From Longilinea sp964536805 (GTDB lineage: Bacteria > Chloroflexota > Anaerolineae > Anaerolineales > Anaerolineaceae), in contig CAZHYQ010000006.1 in the NCBI GenBank assembly GCA_964536805.1, positions 107,103 through 171,102 of the forward strand: a DNA stretch of 64,000 bases. Reading direction: 5' to 3'. Made by a program: the position numbers and the translations under genes. Each line of letters opens with the position of its first letter. The first letter of the stretch is position 1. The notes beneath the pieces were generated by a model. The model ran no database searches. It was given only the letters and a program-made list of their open reading frames with translations, and was not told the DNA's origin. Below are positions 26,828 through 35,830 of this stretch, piece after piece.

Positions 26828-28123
26828 ATGGATACAACAATTGAATCAATCATGGGCCAGGAAATCCTGGATTCCCGCGGCAACCCGACAGTCGAGGTGG
26901 AAGTCATCCTGGCCGATGGCAACTGGGGCCGGGCGGCCGTTCCCTCAGGCGCGTCCACCGGCATTCATGAAGCCTTGGAAATGCGCGATGGCGACAAATC
27001 GCGTTATGGCGGCAAAGGCGTGCTTAAAGCCGTCGAGAACGTCAACAGTGATATCGCCGAAGCTCTGATTGGTTTCGATGCCATTGAGCAAAAAGCGATC
27101 GATATGACCATGCTTGAACTGGATGGCACCCCCAACAAATCCAGACTCGGCGCGAACGCGATTCTTGGTACTTCACTCGCCGTTGCCAAAGCCGCAGCAG
27201 CCAGCCTGGGTTTGCCGCTTTACCGTTATATCGGCGGCGTCTATGCCCACGTCCTGCCTGTGCCAATGTTGAATATCCTGAACGGCGGTGCGCATACAGC
27301 CTGGCAGTCGACGGATGCGCAGGAATTCATGGTGATGCCCCTGGGCGCGCCCAGCTTTACAGAAGGATTGCGTTGGGGCGCCGAGATCTACCACGCACTG
27401 AAAACGGTCCTCAAAGACCGCGGATACACCACCCTGGTCGGCGATGAAGGCGGGTACGCGCCGGCGCTCAAAGCGAACGTCGAAGCCGTCGAAGTCATCC
27501 TGGAAGCTATAACAAAGGCCGGCTACAAACCTGGCGAACAGGTTTCGATTGCCCTCGATCCGGCTGCTTCCGAACTCTATGACGAAGAGACCAAGAAGTA
27601 CAACTTGCGCAAAGAAGGCAAAATGCTCACCGGCGAGGAAATGGTTGCCTTCTGGAAAAATTGGGTCGATCAATACCCGATCGTTTCCATCGAAGACGGC
27701 CTGGCGCAGGATGACTGGGCTTCATGGGAATTGATGGTCAAGGAAATGGGCAAGCGCATCCAGATTGTCGGCGACGACTTGCTGGTAACCAACCCGGAAC
27801 GGGTTCGGCGTGCCATCCGCGAAAACGCTGCCAATGCATTGCTGGTCAAATTGAATCAAATTGGCACGCTCACTGAAACCATCGAAGCTGTAGAAACCTG
27901 TCACCGTGCCGGCTGGCGCGCGGTTACATCGCACCGATCCGGTGAAACGGAAGACTCCACCATCGCTGATCTGGCTGTTGCATTAAATATGGGTCAGATC
28001 AAGACCGGCGCCCCTGCCCGCTCCGACCGCGTGGCCAAGTACAATCAATTGATGCGCATTGAAGCGGAATTGGGCGATACGGCCAAATATGCCGGTTGGG
28101 ATGCCCTGCGCCAGCATAAGTAA
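26828..28123 (+). CDS. eno: Enolase
   Basis: 431 residues, full family length. Key features are SGASTGIHEALE near the N-terminus, GDEGGYAP with the catalytic Glu, IEDGL and the DDLLVTN segment for metal and substrate, the catalytic Lys in LLVKLNQIGT, and the signature SHRSGETED. It converts 2-phosphoglycerate to phosphoenolpyruvate. AGAGG precedes the ATG; a terminator follows the stop. Confidence 0.97.
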   Translation: MDTTIESIMGQEILDSRGNPTVEVEVILADGNWGRAAVPSGASTGIHEALEMRDGDKSRYGGKGVLKAVENVNSDIAEALIGFDAIEQKAIDMTMLELDGTPNKSRLGANAILGTSLAVAKAAAASLGLPLYRYIGGVYAHVLPVPMLNILNGGAHTAWQSTDAQEFMVMPLGAPSFTEGLRWGAEIYHALKTVLKDRGYTTLVGDEGGYAPALKANVEAVEVILEAITKAGYKPGEQVSIALDPAASELYDEETKKYNLRKEGKMLTGEEMVAFWKNWVDQYPIVSIEDGLAQDDWASWELMVKEMGKRIQIVGDDLLVTNPERVRRAIRENAANALLVKLNQIGTLTETIEAVETCHRAGWRAVTSHRSGETEDSTIADLAVALNMGQIKTGAPARSDRVAKYNQLMRIEAELGDTAKYAGWDALRQHK

Positions 28124-28144
28124 ACCACTCATTTAGTAAACAGA

Positions 28145-28178
28145 AGATGGCGTGCAAACGATTGTCTGCACGCCATCT
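28145..28178 (+). terminator. Terminator of eno
   Basis: A 12-bp perfect stem (28145-28156 with 28167-28178) with a 10-nt loop is followed by CTTATTTAT. Confidence 0.8.
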
Positions 28179-28402
28179 CTTATTTATACTACAAATGGCT
28201 ATGCGAATATGAAACCGGTCTGCAATTTGCTTCCCCAAGGAAATTACCACCGAATAGTTCTCTTTTCCAGACTGACCTATGTGGAACAGGAATGCCTTTA
28301 CATTCAATTTCTGGTTCAGAACTGAAAATGTAGAACCAAATTTACCAATTACTCCAACTCTTTTCAGAAACTACTGAATAGTAACTTAGTGTGGTTTAGT
28401 TA
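28179..28402. other. Non-coding spacer between eno and the cupredoxin lipoprotein
   Basis: No coding frame or RNA fold is convincing here. The stretch becomes AT-rich towards its end, where the next gene's promoter lies. Confidence 0.5.
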
Positions 28403-28430
28403 TTGACAAACAATAAGAAATTATTAATAT
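28403..28430 (+). promoter_or_regulatory. Promoter of the cupredoxin lipoprotein
   Basis: TTGACA (28403-28408) and TAATAT (28425-28430) are spaced by 16 bp. ACGGAGG lies just before ATG 28479. Confidence 0.65.
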
Positions 28431-28478
28431 TGATATTAATTATCAGAATTACAATGCCGATAATAACGGAGGTTAAAA

Positions 28479-29318
28479 ATGAGACGCGGTTTTCTTTTAA
28501 CAATCGTTCTTAGCACGGTGTTTATTCTGGCGGCCTGCAGTGCAAATTCCGGCTACTCCACTCAGCCAACAGCAGTTCCAACAAAAGCCGTTGCGAGTGG
28601 CGGCGGCCTGGATGTAATCACAGTAAATACAGTCGATAATCCTACCCTGGGAAAAATACTGGTGAACAGCCAGGGCATGACCCTCTACCTTTACACCAAG
28701 GATACGCCCAACACCAGCAGCTGTTACGATAAATGCGCCGCCAACTGGCCGCCCTTGCTGGTTACCGGCACGCCAACCGGCGGGGTTGATATTGATACTG
28801 CCAAGTTGGGGACTACGAAACGGACTGATGGTTCAACGCAGGTCACTTATAATGGCTGGCCGCTGTATACCTATATTGGCGATAAAAGCGCCGGGGATAC
28901 CACCGGGCAGAACGTTGGTTCCGTCTGGTTTGTCGTTTCACCTGCCGGCGACCAGGTTTCCGCGGTAAGCAACGACATATCAGGAGCGGCAAATGCTGTC
29001 GATGATTATGGCAAGGGCGCTGTCGACACACCACCTGCTGCCAGCGGTAAGACCGTTACAGAAGGCAGCAAGATTGACATTGCCATCGCAAATTTCCAAT
29101 TCTCGCCGTCCGACATCACCGTGCATGTCGGCACAACCATCACCTGGACCAACAACGACAGTGCCACCCATACCGTTACAGCCAATGATGGATCGTTTTC
29201 AAGCGGGGCTTTAGGTAAAGGTGGAACTTTTTCCTATACCTTCACGAAAGAAGGAACATTCGCCTATATCTGTGAAAACCACACCAGTATGAAAGCATCC
29301 GTCACTGTCGTCCCATAA
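28479..29318 (+). CDS. Lipoprotein with secreted-repeat domain and C-terminal blue-copper domain
   Basis: 279 residues. The signal peptide ends in the lipobox LAAC (Cys20). Residues about 45-150 match the secreted lipoprotein repeat family (COG4315 type), with LYLYTKD, CYDKCAANWPPL and WPLYTYIGD landmarks. Residues about 200-279 form a cupredoxin domain with copper ligands His in SATHTV and the CENHTSM cluster (Cys, His at +3, Met at +6). It should be an extracytoplasmic type 1 copper electron carrier tethered by lipid. The redox partner is not evident; the gene stands alone with its own promoter and terminator. Confidence 0.88.
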   Translation: MRRGFLLTIVLSTVFILAACSANSGYSTQPTAVPTKAVASGGGLDVITVNTVDNPTLGKILVNSQGMTLYLYTKDTPNTSSCYDKCAANWPPLLVTGTPTGGVDIDTAKLGTTKRTDGSTQVTYNGWPLYTYIGDKSAGDTTGQNVGSVWFVVSPAGDQVSAVSNDISGAANAVDDYGKGAVDTPPAASGKTVTEGSKIDIAIANFQFSPSDITVHVGTTITWTNNDSATHTVTANDGSFSSGALGKGGTFSYTFTKEGTFAYICENHTSMKASVTVVP

Positions 29319-29338
29319 ATCGACATCTGCCTAACATC

Positions 29339-29379
29339 AATAGCCGGCCGCCTTGCTCAATTGAAGGTTGCCGGCTATT
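29339..29379. terminator. Bidirectional terminator between lipoprotein gene and UDG
   Basis: A 10-bp outer stem (29339-29348 with 29370-29379) with an inner CCTT/AAGG extension separates two convergent genes, with T runs on the plus side. Confidence 0.8.
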
Positions 29380-29380
29380 T

Positions 29381-30070
29381 TTATTTCAAATTTTCCCGTG
29401 CCGTCTGCCAGATTGCGTCGAACATGTCAACAGTTAGCCGGCCAGTTTGCGTGTTTTGCTGGCTGGGGTGATAAGACCCCATCAGCCAGGGAAACCCCTC
29501 GCCCAATGAATACCTAACGCCGTGTCCGAATTTTAGGGCTGGTACGTTGGCACCGCGCTGCCTGTAGATGGCCAAGGCAGTCTGAAAGCCGATACTCCCC
29601 AACGCGATAATGCCATGAACATTCGGCATTAAATCCAATTCCGCCTGGATGTAAGGCCGGCAGGTATCCATTTCCTGCAGAGTGGGCTTGTTATCCGGCG
29701 GCACGCAGCGGCAAGCTGCCGTGATCATTACATCTGTGAGGGTCAAACCATCTTCTCGGCTGATAGCCTTTGGCATCGAAGCGAACCCGGCCCGGTGCAA
29801 TGCGCCAAACAGGAAGTCGCCAGATGCATCTCCGGTGAACATGCGGCCGGTGCGGTTTGATCCGTGTGCCCCGGGTGCCAATCCAATTATCAGCAGCCGG
29901 GCATTCGGGTCGCCAAAAGCAGGAACGGGTTTGCCCCAATACTCAACCTCCCGATAGGCGCGCCGTTTAACCCGCGCAACTTCCTCCCGCCAGGCTACCA
30001 GACGGGGACATTTCCGGCAAGCGATAATTTGACTGTTCAAGTTTTTCCAGGCCTGGTTCTCTGAAGTCAC
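29381..30070 (-). CDS. Type 5 uracil-DNA glycosylase (UdgB-like)
   Basis: 229 residues. Cysteines in CRKCPRL (about 18-21) begin the iron-sulfur ligand set. Motif A is GLAPGAHGSNRTGR, which lacks the polar residue of type 4 enzymes and is the family 5 signature, and motif B is HPSQQNTQTGR. Family 5 enzymes remove uracil and often other deaminated bases such as hypoxanthine. It is 9 nt downstream of queA on the same strand, so the two are probably co-transcribed. Confidence 0.9.
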   Translation of the reverse strand: MTSENQAWKNLNSQIIACRKCPRLVAWREEVARVKRRAYREVEYWGKPVPAFGDPNARLLIIGLAPGAHGSNRTGRMFTGDASGDFLFGALHRAGFASMPKAISREDGLTLTDVMITAACRCVPPDNKPTLQEMDTCRPYIQAELDLMPNVHGIIALGSIGFQTALAIYRQRGANVPALKFGHGVRYSLGEGFPWLMGSYHPSQQNTQTGRLTVDMFDAIWQTARENLK

Positions 30071-30079
30071 GCTGGCTCC

Positions 30080-31099
30080 TTAAAGGATCATCATCGCATC
30101 GCCGAAGGAAAAGAAACGGTATTCCTTCTGGATAGCTTCCTGATAGGCATCAAGGATACGCTGCCGTCCGGCAAAAGCACTCACCAGCATGATCAGGGTT
30201 GATTTGGGCAGGTGAAAATTGGTGATCATGGCGTCCACCGCGCGATAAGTATATCCAGGCAGGATAAAGATGCTGGTCGGGCCGCTGAAAGGCGCGACCG
30301 CATCGCCAGGGGCGGCATTTTGCGCTGCCGACTCCAAAGTACGTACGCTGGTCGTTCCGACTGCTATGATGCGGCCGCCTGCCTTGCGTGTTGCATTGAT
30401 CTGACGGGCAGTCTCCTCATCCAATTCGCACCATTCGGTATGGATTTTGTGCTCGCCAGGGTCGTCTTCGGTCACCGGCGCAAAGGTATCCAATCCAACG
30501 TGCAGCGTCACCTCGGCAAAACGAATTCCTTGTTCGCGCAATTTTTCCATTAATTGAGGGGTGAAATGCAAACCGGCCGTCGGGGCAGCCGCAGAGCCAG
30601 GCCGGTCTGCATAAACGGTCTGGTAGCGCTCCTGGTTCTCCAGGTGGGTGTGAATATAGGGCGGCAGCGGCATTTGCCCAATCACGGGTAGATAGCCCTC
30701 CACCGGTTGCGAGAATCGTACCCGCCGCCGCGATCCATCCAGCACTTCGACCACCTCTACCTGCGGTCCATCTGGAATAGCGACGGACTTGCCGGCCACC
30801 ATGCCCTTGCCGCCCACCAAGGCTTCCCATGTGGTTTCATCCTCTCGCCGCACCAACAGCAGTTCCACTTTTCCACCGGTGGGTTTGATGGCAAAAATGC
30901 GCGCCGGAATGACACGCGTGCGGTTGATCACCAAAAGGTCGCCCGGTTGAAGATATTCGCCAATCCGGTAAAAAACGCTGTGTTCCAGCTCAGGCCGGTC
31001 ACGGCGCAGCACCAGCAGACGGGAATTGTGACGCGGTTCCACCGGCGTCTGCGCAATACGTTCAAGCGGCAGCGGGTAATTGAAATCGTTCGTTTTCAT
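30080..31099 (-). CDS. queA: S-adenosylmethionine:tRNA ribosyltransferase-isomerase
   Basis: 339 residues, normal length. N-terminal DFNYPLPLERIAQTP, the RTRVIPAR segment, AAPTAGLHFT and the C-terminal ITNFHLPKSTLIMLVSAFAG are diagnostic for QueA. It transfers the ribosyl part of SAM to preQ1 in tRNA to make epoxyqueuosine. No other queuosine gene lies in the window. Confidence 0.97.
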   Translation of the reverse strand: MKTNDFNYPLPLERIAQTPVEPRHNSRLLVLRRDRPELEHSVFYRIGEYLQPGDLLVINRTRVIPARIFAIKPTGGKVELLLVRREDETTWEALVGGKGMVAGKSVAIPDGPQVEVVEVLDGSRRRVRFSQPVEGYLPVIGQMPLPPYIHTHLENQERYQTVYADRPGSAAAPTAGLHFTPQLMEKLREQGIRFAEVTLHVGLDTFAPVTEDDPGEHKIHTEWCELDEETARQINATRKAGGRIIAVGTTSVRTLESAAQNAAPGDAVAPFSGPTSIFILPGYTYRAVDAMITNFHLPKSTLIMLVSAFAGRQRILDAYQEAIQKEYRFFSFGDAMMIL

Positions 31100-31191
31100 T
31101 GAAATGAAATTATTCTCTCGTTATTCAAATATCGTTACGATTACCTTTGGCACAGGATAATTCAATCGATAAAATAATACCGGCTCGCGTT

Positions 31192-32220
31192 TTAAATTAA
31201 CCGCGGCTGTTGCGTTTCTTCAGGGAACTCGAGGCCTAGGTGCTCATAAGCTGCTCTCGTAGCCACGCGTCCTTGCGGCGTGCGGTCGATATACCCGAGT
31301 TGCAGTAGGTACGGTTCAACGACGTCCATGATCGTATCGGATTCTTCGCTGATGGAAGCAGCAATGGTGTTCAGGCCGACCGGTCCGCCGTTATATTTTT
31401 GGATGATCGTCAGCAAAACACGGCGGTCAACCTCATCCAGCCCCATGGTGTCGACATTTAACAGATCCAATGCCAGGTCGGCAATATCGCGGTTAATCAC
31501 ACCATCCGCCCGCACCTGGGCATAGTCGCGTACCCGGCGCAGCAGGCGCAGGGCGATGCGCGGCGTTCCACGCGCACGGCGGGCCACTTCTTCGATGCCG
31601 CCATCCTCACAGGGTACCTTGAGCATTTTGGCTGCCCGGCTGACAATTTTTTCCATCGCCGGCAAGCCGTAATAATCCAACCGGTAGACCGCGCCAAAAC
31701 GGGCGCGCAGCGGTGCGCTGATTAAAGCCAGACGTGTAGTGGCCCCAATCACGGTAAAGCGCGGCAATTTCAGGCGGATCGAACGGGCCGAAGGACCTTT
31801 GCCGATGACAATATCCAGCGCATAATCCTCCATGGCCGGATATAGAACTTCTTCGACCGCCTTGCCAAGCCGGTGGATTTCATCGATGAATAAAATATCG
31901 CCGGCATGTAAATTGGTCAGAATAGCCGCCAGGTCACCGGCCCGTTCAACCGCCGGTCCGGCGGTTATTTTTATGTTGACGCTCATTTCATTCGAGAGGA
32001 CGTGCGCCAGGGTTGTTTTCCCCAATCCTGGCGGACCATAAAACAGCACGTGGTCCAAAGGTTCATTACGCTGGCGTGCAGCCGTTATAAGGATGCTGAG
32101 GTTCTCGCAAATTTGGTCCTGGCCAATAATTTCCTTCAGATTTCGCGGCCGCAGCGCCTGGTCGATGCGGTCATCCGGCCGCGGTTCCGGGGAAATGACA
32201 CGATTTGGGGGTTCGCTCAT
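31192..32220 (-). CDS. ruvB: Holliday junction branch migration ATPase RuvB
   Basis: 342 residues. Walker A is GPPGLGKTTLAH, Walker B FIDEIHRL, sensor 1 GATTR and the arginine-finger region APLRARFG. The C-terminal winged helix with GLNTIAASISEE and TPQGRVAT is complete. RuvB drives branch migration with RuvA; ruvA and ruvC are not in the window. It diverges from upp. Confidence 0.97.
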   Translation of the reverse strand: MSEPPNRVISPEPRPDDRIDQALRPRNLKEIIGQDQICENLSILITAARQRNEPLDHVLFYGPPGLGKTTLAHVLSNEMSVNIKITAGPAVERAGDLAAILTNLHAGDILFIDEIHRLGKAVEEVLYPAMEDYALDIVIGKGPSARSIRLKLPRFTVIGATTRLALISAPLRARFGAVYRLDYYGLPAMEKIVSRAAKMLKVPCEDGGIEEVARRARGTPRIALRLLRRVRDYAQVRADGVINRDIADLALDLLNVDTMGLDEVDRRVLLTIIQKYNGGPVGLNTIAASISEESDTIMDVVEPYLLQLGYIDRTPQGRVATRAAYEHLGLEFPEETQQPRLI

Positions 32221-32227
32221 GGCCTGA

Positions 32228-32259
32228 ATTATACCTTATCTGTTCAAAGCGGCTATAAT
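32228..32259. promoter_or_regulatory. Divergent -10 boxes for ruvB and upp
   Basis: On the minus strand TATAAT (32228-32233) ends 7 nt before the ruvB ATG, suggesting a leaderless mRNA. On the plus strand TATAAT (32254-32259) serves upp. Both -35 regions are poor matches. Confidence 0.5.
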
Positions 32260-32291
32260 GGGGCCAGCACTCATTCCATTTGGAGACAGCC

Positions 32292-32918
32292 ATGTCCAAT
32301 GTTCATGTTTCATCACACCCGTTGATTGCCCACAAACTCAGCAAAATGCGCGATATTGCCACGGAACCCAAGAAATTCCGCGAATTGGTGCGCGAGATCG
32401 CAGGGTTGCTCGCCTATGAAGCCACTGCCGATCTGGTCACCTCGCCCGTCGATGTGCAAACTCCGCTCGCCCTCATGAGGGCTGCCCATTTGAAGGAAAA
32501 AATTGGTTTGGTACCCATTTTGCGCGCCGGCCTGGGGATGGTCGAGGGGTTCTGGGAATTGATGCCCACTGCTGAAGTCTGGCATATCGGGATCTACCGT
32601 GATGAGAAAACGCTCAAGCCGGTGGAATACTACAATAAATTGCCCATCGAACCCACTGTTTCGGTCTGCCTGATACTGGATCCGATGCTGGCAACTGGCG
32701 GTTCAGCCACTGCGACAGTGGATGTATTGAAACGGTGGGGCGTTACCAAGATTAAATTCGTCGGCCTGATCGGCGCACCTGAGGGCATCGCCAACATGCA
32801 AAGCCATCACCCGGACGTGCCCATTTATCTGGCTGCCATTGATGACCATTTGAACGAGAAGGGTTATATCGTTCCCGGACTGGGAGATGCCGGCGACCGC
32901 CAGTTCGGCACAGCCTAA
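32292..32918 (+). CDS. upp: Uracil phosphoribosyltransferase
   Basis: 208 residues from ATG 32292; GGAGA at 32282-32286 supports it over the in-frame TTG at 32280. The PRPP loop is DPMLATGGSA (about 130-139), and the uracil-binding tail is GDAGDRQFGT. It makes UMP from uracil and PRPP, salvaging pyrimidines together with the uridine kinase gene at 47 kb. Confidence 0.96.
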   Translation: MSNVHVSSHPLIAHKLSKMRDIATEPKKFRELVREIAGLLAYEATADLVTSPVDVQTPLALMRAAHLKEKIGLVPILRAGLGMVEGFWELMPTAEVWHIGIYRDEKTLKPVEYYNKLPIEPTVSVCLILDPMLATGGSATATVDVLKRWGVTKIKFVGLIGAPEGIANMQSHHPDVPIYLAAIDDHLNEKGYIVPGLGDAGDRQFGTA

Positions 32919-32935
32919 ATACAAAGACAAAAAAT

Positions 32936-32966
32936 CAACCTCACCGTCAAATAAGCGGTGAGGTTG
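32936..32966. terminator. Bidirectional terminator between upp and moaA
   Basis: A perfect 11-bp stem (32936-32946 with 32956-32966) with a 9-nt loop; A/T runs on both sides. Confidence 0.85.
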
Positions 32967-33000
32967 TTCTTGTTACAAAGCAATTCCGAGTTTACCGCGA

Positions 33001-33987
33001 TTATCCGCCAATTTGCATCATGCAGCGGCCTTCGGGGGCGGGATGATTAGCCAGTTCATGCCCGAGCGGTTTGGCTTGCACAGCTTGCTGGATCAGGGGG
33101 AGGATGGGTTGTCCCGACCGAATGGCTTCTTTGATATTGATTTCGGAATTGCTCATCAGGCACGGCCGCAAGTAGCCGTCTGCTGTTAAGCGCAGCCGGT
33201 TGCAGGTACCGCAGAAAGCCTCGCCGATGGCCGCAATCATACCGATCCGCCCCATGCCTCCGCTCAAACGGTATTCCTGGGCCGGGCCGTTTCCGCTTTT
33301 TCCCTGCACGGTCTCAAGGCCGAGCGGTTCAAGCTGATTCCTGATTTCTCGAATTGGATAATACATGCTTTCAGGGGCTGGAAAATCATCGCCCCAGGGG
33401 GTCTGGTTGCCAATGGGCATCAATTCGATGAAGCGTACATCCCATGGGTGTGTCAGGCTCAAACGCGCCATGGCGACGATTTCGTCATCGTTGATCCCGC
33501 GCATGACGACCATGTTAATTTTGATCGGCGCCAGCCCGCATTTTTCGGCCGTTTCCAGACCGCTCATCACCCTTGCGATATCGCCCACGCGCGTGATGCG
33601 GTGGAACAATTCGGGTTTCATGGTATCCAGGCTGACATTGATCCGTTTCAGGCCAGCCTGTGACAGTGCAGGCGCCTGCTGCTCCAACAAAAGCCCGTTG
33701 GTCGTCAGACTGATATCGTCGATTCCCGGAATTGCTGCCAGCATTTCAATCAATAAAGGTAAGTTCGGACGCACCAGGGGCTCGCCGCCGGTCAAGCGGA
33801 CGGCATGCACCCCTTCGCCTGCCATGATCCGGACGATTTCAGCAATTTCCTCATAACGCAGTATTTCGTCATGCGTTTTCCATTGCACCCCATCGGGGGG
33901 CAAACAATAAACGCAACGCAAATTGCAGCGGTCGGTCACTGAAACCCGCAGGTAAGTTATTTGGCGTCCCAAAGAATCAATGAGCAT
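33001..33987 (-). CDS. moaA: GTP 3',8-cyclase (molybdenum cofactor biosynthesis)
   Basis: 328 residues. The radical-SAM cluster motif is DRCNLRCVYC (about 18-27), the GGE motif is RLTGGEPLVR, and the second cluster uses Cys in FCGTCNRLRLTADGYLRPC. The protein ends in Gly-Gly, the tail needed to complete the MoaA active site. It carries out the first step from GTP towards molybdopterin, needed by the formate dehydrogenase at 57.9 kb. An extended -10 lies upstream; no Moco riboswitch was recognised. Confidence 0.96.
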   Translation of the reverse strand: MLIDSLGRQITYLRVSVTDRCNLRCVYCLPPDGVQWKTHDEILRYEEIAEIVRIMAGEGVHAVRLTGGEPLVRPNLPLLIEMLAAIPGIDDISLTTNGLLLEQQAPALSQAGLKRINVSLDTMKPELFHRITRVGDIARVMSGLETAEKCGLAPIKINMVVMRGINDDEIVAMARLSLTHPWDVRFIELMPIGNQTPWGDDFPAPESMYYPIREIRNQLEPLGLETVQGKSGNGPAQEYRLSGGMGRIGMIAAIGEAFCGTCNRLRLTADGYLRPCLMSNSEINIKEAIRSGQPILPLIQQAVQAKPLGHELANHPAPEGRCMMQIGG

Positions 33988-34030
33988 CGTTTTCCAGCCA
34001 ATAATTCAAGAATTCCTGAACTGCTAAGGA

Positions 34031-34039
34031 ATTGTATCA
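34031..34039 (-). promoter_or_regulatory. Extended -10 promoter of moaA
   Basis: On the minus strand TGATACAAT matches TG-n-TANAAT; a TTGGAT-like -35 lies just upstream but too close. The start codon is at 33987. Confidence 0.45.
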
Positions 34040-34120
34040 TCCAACCTGCTGCGGAGGCGAGTTAATAACCCTCCCAATTTGGTGGCAATTACCTAAATTA
34101 CATTTCCAGGGAAAAACTCA

Positions 34121-34879
34121 TCACTCCACCCGCAAACCGGTGATGCGGCTGAGGAATACCCTAGACAGCCAGATGGGAATTCCAAGTATCAGGTGCACCG
34201 CCAGGCTGATGGCAAAAACTGCCGATAACCCGAGCAGGATCCTGTTGATGGCAGGTGCCAGGTTCTGCAGCATCCACTCACCCGCACCGGCTGCCACACC
34301 TGTTGCCAGCAACACCGCCAACACCAGACCCAGCGGCAGCCAGGCCTGACGGTCGGAAGCTGAAGGCAGCATGGTGCTGCTGACTGCAAAGGCCAGGTAT
34401 AACCACAACCAAAAATCAGGGACAGAAGCCACTTTGCCCAATAAGGCTGGCAAGGCAGGCCATTGCGTGGCCAGCAAAGCGCTCCCGACTGGCAGCAATT
34501 GTAGCCGGTCCAAGCCCAACCAGGCAGTCACAACCACGCCGCTCAACAAGGGCGCCAGGCCGATCAGGGTATCGCGTACCCAATCGGCGCGGGCTGTCTC
34601 CACGTATCCCAGGCGCAGCGTGCCTTGCGAAGTAGTTTGCGGAATCAGCGAGAATTTTCCCGTACGCACGCCCAGCAGCCGTGCCATCAGGAAATGGCTG
34701 GTTTCATGCAGCAGCACGCCTGGAAAGAACAAAAGTGAAAAGATTCCGATCGTCACGGAATGATTGCGCGTGAGCAGCAAAATCAAGGCCTGCAGCTCGC
34801 GGTGCAGCCAACGCTGCGCCACCCAGAACAAGCCCAGGCCAATGGCGAAGAAAATCAGCCCGTTGACAGGCGCCGGCAT
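34121..34879 (-). CDS. Polytopic membrane protein with HExxH metallopeptidase motif
   Basis: 252 residues with about six hydrophobic segments. LLHETSHFLMARLLG (about 57-71) carries HExxH in a membrane setting as in site-2 (M50-like) proteases. A second acidic motif of the type used as the third metal ligand may be in SASDRQAW (about 172-179). It lies 8 nt downstream of tpiA, apparently co-transcribed by position rather than function. Assignment to a named M50 subfamily is not secure. Confidence 0.65.
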   Translation of the reverse strand: MPAPVNGLIFFAIGLGLFWVAQRWLHRELQALILLLTRNHSVTIGIFSLLFFPGVLLHETSHFLMARLLGVRTGKFSLIPQTTSQGTLRLGYVETARADWVRDTLIGLAPLLSGVVVTAWLGLDRLQLLPVGSALLATQWPALPALLGKVASVPDFWLWLYLAFAVSSTMLPSASDRQAWLPLGLVLAVLLATGVAAGAGEWMLQNLAPAINRILLGLSAVFAISLAVHLILGIPIWLSRVFLSRITGLRVE

Positions 34880-34887
34880 GCGCAGAT

Positions 34888-35646
34888 CTACTTCGCGGCC
34901 GCTTCAACGATTTTTTGAAAATCTACCGGCTTCAGGCTTGCGCCGCCAACCAACGCGCCATCGATCTCCGGCATGCCGAAGAACTCAGCCGCGTTTGCGC
35001 CGGTCACCGATCCGCCGTATAACACTCGCACGGCTTCAGCAGTATCTTTGCCGAACATTTCAGCCAACGGCCTGCGGATGGTTTCGGCAATGACCTGGTC
35101 GGCGGCAGCCGCGGTGGAGGCGCGGCCAGTGCCAATCGCCCACACCGGTTCGTAGGCAATAACCAGGGCTGGCGCCAATTCGGGATTCAAGTCTTTCAAT
35201 CCCTGCAGCACCTGGCGGGTGACCACTTCGGTGGTGCGGCCGGATTCATTTTCTTCCAGGGTTTCCCCAACACATACAATCGGCAGCAGGCCAACCCCGA
35301 AAGCAGCCTTCACCTTGGCGTTGACGATCTCATCCGTTTCGAAGAAATCGCGCCGGCGCTCGGAATGTCCAATAATGACATAATTGCAAAATTCTTTCAC
35401 CATGGCGGGTGAAACCTCGCCGGTGTAGGCGCCGGAAGCCTTGGCATGCAAATTCTGTGCGCCCAAACCGATTTTCGTGCCGGCCAGCATCGCCGAAACT
35501 GCCATCAGCGCAGTGAACGGCGGACAAAGCACGCGCTCGACCGACGAAACTGCCTGCAGCCCGGGCAGCAGCTCGGCTACCAGGCCGCGCGCCTGTTCGA
35601 CGGTCATATTCATTTTCCAGTTGCCAGCAACAAATGGTTTTCGCAT
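34888..35646 (-). CDS. tpiA: Triosephosphate isomerase
   Basis: 252 residues. Catalytic Asn9 and Lys11 are in AGNWKMN, the catalytic His in IIGHSERR and the catalytic Glu in AYEPVWAIGTG; the phosphate loop is YGGSV and VGGASL. It interconverts dihydroxyacetone phosphate and glyceraldehyde 3-phosphate. ACGAGGT serves as ribosome site. Confidence 0.97.
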   Translation of the reverse strand: MRKPFVAGNWKMNMTVEQARGLVAELLPGLQAVSSVERVLCPPFTALMAVSAMLAGTKIGLGAQNLHAKASGAYTGEVSPAMVKEFCNYVIIGHSERRRDFFETDEIVNAKVKAAFGVGLLPIVCVGETLEENESGRTTEVVTRQVLQGLKDLNPELAPALVIAYEPVWAIGTGRASTAAAADQVIAETIRRPLAEMFGKDTAEAVRVLYGGSVTGANAAEFFGMPEIDGALVGGASLKPVDFQKIVEAAAK

Positions 35647-35794
35647 AAATACCTCGTGAGGATGATTTTTGGGATAATTGACCGCTGATTCAACCGCGGA
35701 ACCGTTTCTGTAATCGGGTGATTACCTGCGACGACCAACTGCCAATCAATGAATTTTACTCCAATCGCTCAATCCTGTACCAAATCAGCGTTGA

Positions 35795-35823
35795 TTGACG
35801 CCAGGCTGGAATGCAGGTATGAT
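35795..35823 (+). promoter_or_regulatory. Promoter of RNase P RNA
   Basis: TTGACG (35795-35800) and TATGAT (35818-35823) are spaced by 17 bp and place the transcription start at the rnpB 5' end. Confidence 0.85.
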
Positions 35824-35830
35824 CGAAATG

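Noticed and set aside
34031..34100. Molybdenum-cofactor riboswitch before moaA
   Set aside because: The leader is short and none of the expected conserved segments is visible.
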